DNA of 64,000 nucleotides from Hepsetus odoe (taxonomy: Eukaryota > Chordata > Actinopteri > Characiformes > Hepsetidae), in the NCBI GenBank assembly GCA_017165825.1, contig CM029384.1:4078431-4142430 (forward strand). Reading direction: 5' to 3'. Each line of letters starts with the position of its first letter. Position 1 is the stretch's first letter. This document shows positions 11,441 to 22,700 of the stretch, in pieces. Both the position numbers and the translations under genes were made by a program. Under the pieces are notes generated by a model, which ran no database searches, was not told the DNA's origin, and saw only the letters and a list, made by a program, of their open reading frames with translations.

Positions 11441-11465
11441 GGAAGAGCGGGCTGACGTGGTGGTG

Positions 11466-11467
11466 GC

Positions 11468-11500
<33 letters not shown>

Positions 11501-11810
11501 GGTGATGATGATGGTGGTGGTGATGATGATGATGGTGGTGATGATGATGATGATGATGGTGGTGTTGGTGATGATGATGGTGGTGGTGATAATGATAAGG
11601 ATGATGGTGGTGGTGATGATGGTGATGATGGTGGTGATGATGATGGTGGTGGTGGTGGTGATGATGGTGGTGGTGATGATGATGATGATGATGGTGGTGG
11701 TGATGATGATGGTGGTGGTGATGATGTGATGATGGTGGTGATGATGATGGTGGTGGTGGTGGTGATGATGATGGTGGTGGTGGTGATGATGATGATGATG
11801 ATGATGGTGG

Positions 11811-11842
<32 letters not shown>

Positions 11843-11934
11843 ATAATGATGATGGTGGTGGTGGTGATAATGATGATGGTGGTGGTGGTGGTGATAATGA
11901 TGATGGTGGTGGTGGTGATGATGATGGTGGTGGC

Positions 11935-11967
<33 letters not shown>

Positions 11968-11975
11968 GGTGATGA

Positions 11976-12039
<64 letters not shown>

Positions 12040-12060
12040 GATAATGATGATGGTGGTGGC

Positions 12061-12093
<33 letters not shown>

Positions 12094-12095
12094 GG

Positions 12096-12129
<34 letters not shown>

Positions 12130-12165
12130 GATGATGATGATGGTGGTGGTGGTGGTGGTGGTGGT
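11466..12165 (+). repeat. Large (GAT)n/(GGT)n trinucleotide array
   Basis: About 700 bp of mixed GAT and GGT codon-length units, with occasional GAA, GCG and TAA-containing variants. It lies about 80 bp upstream of an slc17a7 exon. Because every unit is a multiple of three, all frames stay open (poly-His, Met/Val and Ser/Pro frames); none of these is a gene. Confidence 0.95.
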
Positions 12166-12248
12166 AATGGGTAATGATCATGCATTGTGTTTTCTGTGTT
12201 TTGAAAGATAAACTGTTTAAATCTTGAATAAAGTTCTTCTGTGGTTAG

Positions 12249-12418
12249 AAATTTAACACCCCCTGGAGGAAGTTCTTCACCTCCATGCCCGTCTACGCTA
12301 TCATCGTCGCAAACTTCTGTAGGAGCTGGACCTTCTACCTGCTGCTCATCAGCCAACCGGCCTACTTTGAAGAAGTGTTCGGCTTCGAGATCAGCAAGGT
12401 CACAGACAAACACAAACA

Positions 12419-12477
<59 letters not shown>

Positions 12478-13602
12478 ATTTACTCCCTCCACTTCACTAC
12501 AAACACTCAGGAACTGTCTCTCTCTCTCTCTCTCTCTCTTTGTCTCTTTCTCTCTGTCTCCGTGGACAGGTGGGGATCGTCTCTGCTCTCCCTCACCTGG
12601 TGATGACCATCGTGGTTCCGATTGGTGGACAGCTGGCTGATTATCTCCGCTCCAACAACATCATGACCACCACCAACGTCCGCAAAATGATGAACTGTGG
12701 AGGTGAGATCAGCACCTGGGTGTTTCATTCAGTTTCCTGCTGCTGCTACTGTCCTCAACACCACGGGGGTGTGTGTGTGTGTGTGTGTAGGATTTGGGCT
12801 GGAGGCTACGTTCCTGCTGGTGGTTGGTTTTTCTCACACTAAAGGTGTGGCCATCTCCTTCCTGGTCCTCGCTGTGGGCTTCAGTGGATTTGCTATCTCA
12901 GGTATCTCAGAGATAATAATAATAATTCTATTTTATTTTATTCTATTTTATTTTATTTTATTTTATAATGAAAAAGCCTTTCTCTTAACAACACCAGCAA
13001 CAACAATAATAATACATGTAATTAGTTCATTTAACACATTATTATTAAGAAATTTTTAGGAAGATTTTTTTATTACAAAATAGAACAGAAATTAAGAATT
13101 AATTAAAATATAAAATTGAAGGATTTGGGTTGCTCAGATGAGTGTGAGGAGGATCATACTGGATCATGTGTTGGTTCTAGATTGTGGTTCTAGCTGTGTG
13201 TGCCTCCACAGGCTTTAATGTGAACCACCTGGACATTGCGCCGCGCTATGCCAGCATCCTGATGGGCATCTCTAACGGAGTGGGGACTCTGTCGGGCATG
13301 GTGTGTCCACTGATCGTGGGAGCCATGACTAAACACAAGGTACTGAGATCACGCTCCTCAGCGGAGAACCAGAGAACCCCAGGGCCTTAGGACCAGAGCT
13401 CAACAAGTTCTTAAACAGAATCAGTGCTCTGCAGCTCCTCTTCTAGACTCTCGTTCCTTTTCATGGTGTCCAAACTGACTGTCCCTTTTTCTTTTCCTCT
13501 CATCTTTCACCAACTCCCTCTAATACGCACACCCTCCTCCTCTATCTGTCTTTCTCTCTCTATCTTACTCCGTCTCTGTCTCTCTCCCTCTCTCTCTCCC
13601 CA

Positions 13603-13634
<32 letters not shown>

Positions 13635-13682
13635 TCGCTCTCTCTCCCTCTCTCTCTCCCCATCTCTCTCTCTCTCTCTGTC

Positions 13683-13781
<99 letters not shown>

Positions 13782-16700
13782 GTAGACTCGGGAGGAGTGG
13801 CAGTATGTGTTTCTCATTGCTTCCTTGGTTCATTATGGCGGTGTCATCTTCTATGGTGTGTATCTGTCTCTTCTCTCATTCTTTCTTCCTTCATTCTTTC
13901 TTTTCATATTGCTTTGGTTCCTCATAGCTTTTTCTGAAATGCTGCCCTTTTGATTTGTTCTGTCAGGTACGTAACATTTTTCACACTTCTTTGTCACTAA
14001 CGACGGCTGGTCATTACAAACACCAACCCGTCAATAAAGTCCATCTATTCATAGTTTTCATGTGACATCACCCTTAAAGCTCCGCCCACCTGAAGGGCAG
14101 AACAGGTCTTCCTCCCTCTGCCCTCCACTGATCTTCATCAGGGGTGTTTCTCCAAAGCGCTGGAGAGTTGTTTTGTAATTGGACACACAAACTGATGATG
14201 CTGAACTTCTACAGAATCCCAACAGAGAGACGAAGCCTATTTTTACACACTACATTACTGAGTGTGTCCAGTGGTTGTGCACACATTTTACACACTGTAA
14301 CGGTGGCGGGGTACCGGAGGGACGTCAGCTCGGAGCCAGGAGTTGGGAACATACTTTTATTAGTCACACGTACAAAAACAAGGAACGGGGGACTGCAGTT
14401 CTAAACATGAAACCCTAGAACAGAGGAACTGCAGTCTAACCCTAGAGACTAAGTGGTCTATACTAAGTTACATATACTTAGTCATAGACACCCAGTTACT
14501 GACACAAAAACCACCCGTTACGTGCAGGCATAGCCTATTCAATGAGCCGCGCTCTGTTCTGACTCATCGGGGCTTAAATAGTCCCAATGATGCACACCTG
14601 CCTGCAGGGGCTCAGGTGTGCACAGTCAGAACAGAGCGCCCTCTAGCGTACCCAAAACATCTCCTGTGGCATACCTTATGCGTGGTAGAGAGCGCCCTCT
14701 AGCATGCCCAAAACACAACACAGGTGACAGAGGGCGCCCTCTAGCATGCCCAAAACACCCCACGTGTGACAGAACTCCCCCCCCCCCAAAGGCGCGGCTC
14801 CCGAAGCGCTAGAACATAGCCGAAAGCCAGGGGGGAGGCCAAAACAACAAGACAAAAGTCCCTGGTCGGGACATACGGTCAGGTCCCCAAAAAACATAAA
14901 AAGGGCCCCCAACCAGCCATGTCAGGCAGCTGGCGGTGGTGAGGGGAATCCCAGCAGTTCGGTCCATCTTTTCGACTGGTGCCTGAACCCGACCCTAGAG
15001 TCGCTGGAGGAATCACCTGATTCCACGGAACGCCTGGACTCGACAGGACCTGAAAGGGAGCTACACAGAGACGTTACAGGGTTCACAGAGGAAGTCTTTT
15101 TCAATGAGTCTAAACTCTGCTTACAACCCCTGTCAGCCGGGATCCGCGCGTCGCTTCTCCCCGAATCTCTGGTGCCGAAGTTCTTGTCCGTCTCCCTGAA
15201 CTGATTCTTGCTGGTGTCTTTTGCCTTTTTCCTTGTCTTGGTCATACTTCCTGGTCGCTTGGGGCCCGGCGACACAGTGTCCCAGCTTCTGGTTTCACTC
15301 TGAGGAGTTCTCCTTGGCTTCCTCCAAAAGTCACCTTGTTCTGGGTTTGCTGAATTGTGGGGGCGAGCCGACGCTAGAGGGTCTGAAGGCAGCTGCTCCC
15401 TCTCTGCATTCGTTACCTGTTTCTCCGCTGGACTGTTCTCCAGATGCTCTGTTTTGGCTTTTGCCCTCTGGGTTCCAGGAGGCACTGGTGTCGGAGAAGT
15501 GAGTTGAGATTCGATGAGGGCCAATTTCACTTCCATACCTCTGACCTGTTTTTCTAGCTCGGTGAGCTTGCTGGCCTCATAACGGGCCTCTCTCAGGTCA
15601 GCCTGCAGAGCGATGTTGTGGTCCTGCACCCGTCTCAGCTCTGTCCGGCACTGATGCAACTGCCCCTCCATTGTGGCTATTTTAGCCTCCAGTTTCTTCC
15701 GAGTGGTTGGAGTCTCAACTCTCCGTGTGATCTGGCCTACGATCTGGTTTCTCTGTTCCTCTGTTCTCCTCAGTCCCTCTCTTTGGAAAACCATCACAGC
15801 GTGTATCTCTAATCTAGGGACCTCTCTGTCCTCTCTGAATTGGCTGCTCCGTCCATGACGCTCACCTTTGTCTTGAGCCAAAGTCTCCTCTTTTTCCATC
15901 TCCCCGTCCTTCGAGACCGCGGCGTTCACCTGTGGCTTGGAGGCTCTTTCGGTCAGCTGCTGGTAGAGTCCTGTCAGCAACTCCTCCTGTTCTGCAAACC
16001 GAACATTACTGCAGCTGATCTGCTCACCTCCGAGGTGGGACTGGATTGTCCTCGCCTCTCTGCGCCACACGGCCCGATCCCTCACCGGCTCCTCTCTGAC
16101 TGACTTCTGCAAGCACATCGCAGCATGTTTACACATCTGACACCTCTGTCCTTGTTGAAGTCCCGGTCTCCACCTTCCGAACCTCCTCTGACGACCACCT
16201 GTTGGCCAGCGCGGCCTCTTGAAGACAGATCCCCGCTGGTGCACTCTCCCAGCAGCCTGAATGATGACAGCAGCTTTGTTCATAGCATTAATATTTTTTT
16301 GCACTAAATAACCTCTAAAAGCTGTCTGGTTGCGTATCGCTGACTTTCTCAACACCTGGAATCCTTCATGTTCACTTTTGCCCCTGATGTAGGACCTATA
16401 ATATCCTTGAATGAAGATGGCTGACCTCCTTATGGCTTGGTACTTTACTACCTCCCTGTGTCCTCTGAACGCAGCCTGAATCAGGGAAGCTGCCTGATGG
16501 TACAGGATCACCGCCTTTCTGACCCTCTGACCTCTGAAGCAGGCTTGCAGGAACATTGCAGCGGAGCGCAATGTCAAAAATTCCTCTCTCTGTTTTCTGG
16601 CTTCACGTGTGGAACGATACCTCAGCTGAGTTGCAACAACAGTCTGTTTGATGTATAAGTATCGTGCTCGAGCACAGTGAGCCCTGTAAGCACTTTGTAT

Positions 16701-19700
16701 CACAGTGGCAGCCTGGTGCTTCAGTTTCAGAGTCTGTCTGGTCTTCATCCCTCGGAATGCAGCTTGTAGAACAATGACAGCCCCTTTTTTCTCCTTCAAA
16801 GACTTCATTTCTTGCCTCATACTCTTGCTAGCTCTATAATATCGCTGAACAGTCCTGGCTGCCCACAGTAGCTTCAGGTAGTGTTTTCTGCTCAATTGCT
16901 TCCTCACCTGTGCCTGAATGGTTACCGCAGCCTCATGTTCAATTCTCCTTTGCACCCGAACTTTCCTTTTAAACTTGCCACTAACCTGGAGCTGCTCCTT
17001 CTCTGCTTTCTGTGTAGCAGATGGCTTCGTGATGCTGGGTTTGGGGGTCGACTTCTTGATGCCACTTTCCTTGCTGCGAAGGGCTTTCTTGGTCGACCTC
17101 CCCGGTTGCACGGTGCAGGAAGTGGTCTCCACCCTCCTCCTGCTCTCTATGTCAGGAACTGCCTTCTTTGCCACTGCCTCGCTTCTCTTGTTGCGGGCGG
17201 CCTTCTTTGCATTCCTCTCGGTGGGCGCCGTGCTGTCGCGGTGCGGCGCGGGGAACGCCGTGCTGTCGCGGTGCGGCGCGGGGAACGCCGTGCAGTCGCA
17301 TTGAACAAGGCAAGGCGCATTAGCTACCAACCTCTGGTTGTGAATCGCGCTGGCCGTGTTCCCGCTATCAGCTGCACGCGGCGCTTTTTCCACTGGCGGA
17401 TCACGGTTACTGGCGCGTGGCGCTCTCGGCGCTGAATCTCCGCGTTGAACCGCGTGCGGCGCGGCTGGCTTCGTGCTTCTACATTACTGAGTGTGTCCAG
17501 TGGTTGTGCACTATTTTTACACACTGCATTACTGAGTGTGTGTCCAGTGGTTGTGCACTATTTTACACACTACATTACTGAGTGTGTGTCCAGTGGTTGT
17601 GCACTATTTTACACACTACATCACTGAGTGTGTGTCCAGTGGTTGTGCACTATTTTACACACTACATTACTGAGTGTGTGTCCAGTGGTTGTGCACTATT
17701 TTTATACACTACATTACTGAGTGTGTGTCCAGTTTGGGACACGGTTGTGTGGACAGTGATGTAACGAGAGATCAGTAATCAGTTCTCCAGTTAAAGATCT
17801 TCATCTTCAGTCTGAAAACTTCTCGATGATTGTTGGAGAGAAGAGGGACGCTCGCTAACATCAGCTCATCATCACCCTTTACTGTAAGAGTGAAGAGTCT
17901 CTCGTCCTCCGTCTCCGAGCAGCGGCGTTACTGACCGTCCACACTGAGGACACACACAGCTGTCTGTCCACCGTCTACACTGAAGACACACAGCTGTCTG
18001 TCCTTCTGTAAACTCTCGTCCTGACGGCAGTGTAATGGGTGGGATTCTCCACAGGACATGCAAACGTCCCCAAAGTGGAGCTCTGCAGACATGTCTCTGT
18101 TTTTAGGGACTGAGACACTGCAGTGTTGTTGGACAGGGATCCTAAAACTCAGTTTGTTCTCAAATCTTTGCTTTCCCGGATCTAAACATCTGTTTGTTTG
18201 AAACAGAGGGGGAATGTTCATGGTGGTTCTGAAGTTCTAGAGGTTCCTTGACCTCCAGGACTGATAGTCATGTGACTGAAAACTGTGAATATCTCACATC
18301 CAAGAGCCTCTCAATTTATCATCTGTTAATCATTAACACGATATCAGTCCTGCATTACTGATATCACAGAAGGGTGCAGTATGCAAATGAGCCTATAACC
18401 AATCATAGGGTGACCAATCACAGCTTCAGGAGAGTGTTTCTGTCAGTCCTTTTCCAACAGCAGGAACCTGTTCCGTTCAGGATTCTTTGAACCTTGGTGC
18501 CACCTGATGAAGTAGCCCACATTTCCAACAGAACCGCTGAGACAAGACCCGCATCATCAGTGGGGGAGGGGCTACACAAAGGGAGTAATCTTGGAGAAGG
18601 ACACGCCCACGAATGTTGTTGTGGTTTCTGCTGGCGAAACGAACAATGTTTTGGAACCGACTTTTCATTTAATATTTTTATAAAATGCTCAGAATGGTTT
18701 TAAATTGGAACCACAGTGAAGGAGGTTCGCTGATGTTGGAGAAGATCAAACAGTGTTTTAATCAGTTAGAATTAAAAAAGCTTTTGTTACTGAAGCCCCC
18801 GAGGCTAACGTCCCTAGCTCTAGAAGTCAATAGTCATCCAAATCCTTTTTCCCCAAAACTTCTCCCCCACTTAGCCTTCCTCCAGATCTTCATGAAGGAG
18901 GTTCAGACTTGTGGGTGTGGTTTTGGCCATAGTAGGACATACTGTAGGGCAGCGGTGGCCTAGTGGTTCGGGCGTTGGCCACATGATCGGAGGATCGGGA
19001 GTTCGAACCCCTTCACAATGGGTTGCCCTGAGGTACCCTTGAGCAAGGTGCCGTCCCCGTCCCGCTCCTCCCTGCGATGGGCTGGCGACCTGTCCAGGGT
19101 GTGTCCCCCGTCCTCACCCTGTGTGCGCTGGGTTGGACACCAGCACTCCCCCGCGACCCCATTTGGGACACGCGGCAGAAAATGGATGGACTCATACATA
19201 TTTACATGAAGATTAAAGAAGACGACCATATATACAGTAAAAAGTAATAAATAAGTTATAAATAAACAAATTATATATAAACAAGTAACAAATGTACAAA
19301 TGCAAATGTAATAATAATATAATATATAATAATAATATTAAACAAGCAATGTAATGTTATGATGATGAGTTGTGGAGTCTTATTGCTGCAGGTAGGAATG
19401 ACCTGCGGTAGCTCCTTCTTCACTGCGGGTGTAACAGTCTGCTGCTGAACGAGCTGCTCAGTGCTCCTACAGTCTCATGTAGGGGGTGGGAGGTGTTGTC
19501 CATGATGGATGTTAGTTTGGAGAACATCCTCTCCTCCCCTACCTGCTCGATGGACTTGAGCGGACAGTCCAGGACAGAGCTGGCCCTCTTGACCAGTTTG
19601 TTTAGTTTCCCTCTGTCCCTCTCTGCGACTCTTCCACACCAGCAGACCACAGCGTAAAAAACAGCCGACGCTACCACAGTGTCATAGAAGGACCTCAGAA

Positions 19701-22700
19701 GATCTCTGTTCACCCCAGAGGACCTCAGCCGCCTTAGCAGGTGTAGACGACTGAGGCCCTTTTTGTGCAGAGCAGTAGTGTTTGTGGACCAGTCCAGTTT
19801 ATTGTTGATGTGGACACCCAGGTATTTGTACTTCTCCACTGTCTCAATACACAAACCCTGGATGTCCACCGGTGTAACGGGGGGTGACTTCCTGTGAAAG
19901 TCGATCACCAGCTCCTTCGTCTTGCTGGCATTGATGCGCAGATGGTTTTGATCGCACCATCTGACGAAGTCACTGATGACCCCCCTGTATTCCTGCTCAT
20001 TCCCCTCCGACACACGACCAACAATAGCGGTGTCGTCCGAGAACTTCTGCAGGTGACAGGTGTCCGTGTTATATTTAAAGTCCGCTGTGTACAATGTGAA
20101 GAGGAAGGGGGAGGACTGTTCCTTGTGGGGCTCCAGTGCTGCAGACCACCACCTCAGACACACAGTCCTGGAGTCTCACATACTGGGGTCTATTGGTGAG
20201 GTAGTCAATAATCCACTCAGTCATGTGATGATCCACACCAGCTCCCTCCAGCTTCCCCCTCAGAACTGAAGGCTGGATTGTGTTGAAAGCACTAGAGAAG
20301 TCAAAGAACATGACTCTCACAGTGCTCTTGGCACTCTCCAGGTGAGTGAGGGCCCGATGCAGCAGGTAGATGACAGCGTCATCTACCCCAATGTGTGGCT
20401 GGTAAGCAAACTGCAGCGGGTCCAGGTCCCTCCTGACCAGTGGACGAAGGTGATGGAGGATGATCCTCTCCATAGCCTTCATCAGGTTAGAGGTGAGGGC
20501 AACAGGTCTGAAATGGTTTGGCTCCTTGGGGTGCGACGTCTTGGGGACTGGAACGAGGCATGAGGTCTTCCACAGAATGGGGACACGCTCCAGGCTGAGG
20601 CTGAGGTTAAAGATGTAGGTGAGAACCTCACAGAGTTGATCTGCACAGTCCCTCAACAGGCTGGAGCTGATGCCATCTGGACCTGTGGCTTTCCTGTGCT
20701 TCAACTTCCTCAACTGACACCGCACCTGGTCAGTCATGATGGAGGCGAGATGGCGAGAGAGTGGGAGCCTCCTGATGAGAGGGATAGCAGGAGGGGGCAG
20801 TAGAGTCCTCAGGGGAAAGGGGGAGGGGAGAAGGAGAAGATAAAAGGGGATACGCAGCTGATGTCCCTGGTGGGGGTTGCAGAGGGGTGTGAAGGGGAGG
20901 TGCCATTGGGGTTTGTAAAGAGGTGTGAAGGGGGGCACTGGCAAGTACTGTGCTTTGATGGTTGGGTGAGGGGCAGATTCCTGAGTCAAACCTGTTAAAG
21001 GTTTAAACTATTTACAGGTTTAGACTATTAGCCTAGTCCTGATCTCCAGACTCTGGGCCTCCCCTACTCACTGTGCTCCTTCCTGTAATGGTGTTCAATC
21101 CTCTCCACACACCTCTGATGTTGTTTAGTTTGAGCTGCTCCTCCAGCCTCTCTCTGTATCTGTCCTTCCCCCTCCTTATCTCTCTTTTCAGCTCCTTCTG
21201 AGCTGTTCTCATTGCCTCCTTATCTCCAGATCTGAAGGCTCTTGACTTCTGCTTCAGCAGAGCTCTCAGATCAGGGGTCAGCCATGGTTTATTATTGGAG
21301 TAACACCATACTCTCCTGGTCGGTACAGTGTTCTCCACACAGAAGGTGATGTAGTCGGTTATGCAGACTGTCAGACTGTCGATGTCCTCTCCATGTGGGC
21401 TGCACAGCGCCTCCCAGTCTGTGGACTGGAAACAGTCCCTGAGTGCCATGCTAGACTCATCAGACCATCCTCTCACATACCTCGTAGTGGGGGGTTGATT
21501 GTATACTAGAGGTATGTAAGAGGGAAACAGATGGAGCAGGTTATGGTCTGAGTGTCCCAGTGGAGGGAGGGGTGATGCTCTGTATGCATCCTTAGCGTTT
21601 GCATACAGTAAGTCCAATGTCCTGTTGTCCCGGGTGCAGCAGTCCACATACTGGGTGAGAGTAGGCAGAGTGGAGGACAAGGAGACATGATTAAAATCAC
21701 CAGAAATCAGGAGGAAGGCTTGGGGATGTGCTTTCTGCAGGTGAGACACAACTGTGTGTATGGTTTCACAAGCTGCTGCTGCGTCTGCCGTCGGCGGGAT
21801 GTAAACAGTTATCGCGATGACTTGCGAGAACTCGCGCGGCAGATAGTCCGGTCGGATGCTGACCGCTAGCAGCTCCACGTCCCGTGAGCAGCACTGCTCT
21901 TTAACGGAGATGTGCCCCTGGTTACACCATCTCTCGTTCACATACATCACAATCCCCCCGCCTTTCCTCTTACCGGTCTCCTTCGAGCTCCGGTCCGCTC
22001 TCACCAGGTGAATCCCGGTACGGCAGCGAGAGAGTCTGGAGTGAGGTGTGTCAGCCAGGACTCCGTGAAGCACATCATGCTGACCTCCCTGTACTCTCTC
22101 TGGAGCCTGGTGAGCGCCGTTAGCTCATCAATGTTATTTGGGAGAGATCTGACATTCCCCATGATGACCGAGGGTACCGATGGTTTGTCCCGTCTCCTCC
22201 GCTGTAGTTCTCTGGGGATCTCTGCTCTCTCGCTGGGCTGTATCGGGTGGTTGCTCAGCGCTAGTAGCTGGTACCGGGTGTAAACAATGAACCCATGGTT
22301 TCTGCGTAAAACAGTCCAAATATGATTAAAAAACAGAAAAAAAAGTTCACAAGTCTCCTCAGGCTACTGTACTTGTGACTGATTAGAAGAAGAAGTGAAA
22401 GAAGTAATAAGAAAAGTAAGGAAAATAGATTAAATAAGTTAAAAGAACAGAAAGTGGCCAGAACTCCTGTAACTGGCTGCCTCTCACGTGGCGCCATCTT
22501 GGAAAAACTTAATGACATGCTACCTGTGCTCAACAGGTATCTTCGCATCCGGAGAGAAGCAGGCATGGGCGGAGCCAGAGAACACCAGTGAGGAGAAGTG
22601 TGGGATTCTGGGAGAGGACGAGCTAGCAGACGAAACAGAAGAACTGTACCGGACGGGCAGCGGCGGCTACGGTGCCACCAGCCAAATGGGTGACCCCAAT

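Noticed and set aside
11322..12479. Very long open frames encoding poly-His/Ser/Pro and Met/Val
   Set aside because: They are translations of the GAT/GGT trinucleotide array and adjoining CA repeat; unit length of three keeps frames open by default.
12285..12842. A single 185-codon frame through two slc17a7 exons
   Set aside because: It runs through a CA/CT-repeat intron; splice sites at 12399 and 12569 and family alignment show the intron is removed.
13424..13927. Leu/Ser-rich + frame and Arg/Glu-rich minus frame
   Set aside because: Products of the CT repeat next to an slc17a7 exon; the real coding there is only 13786-13855.
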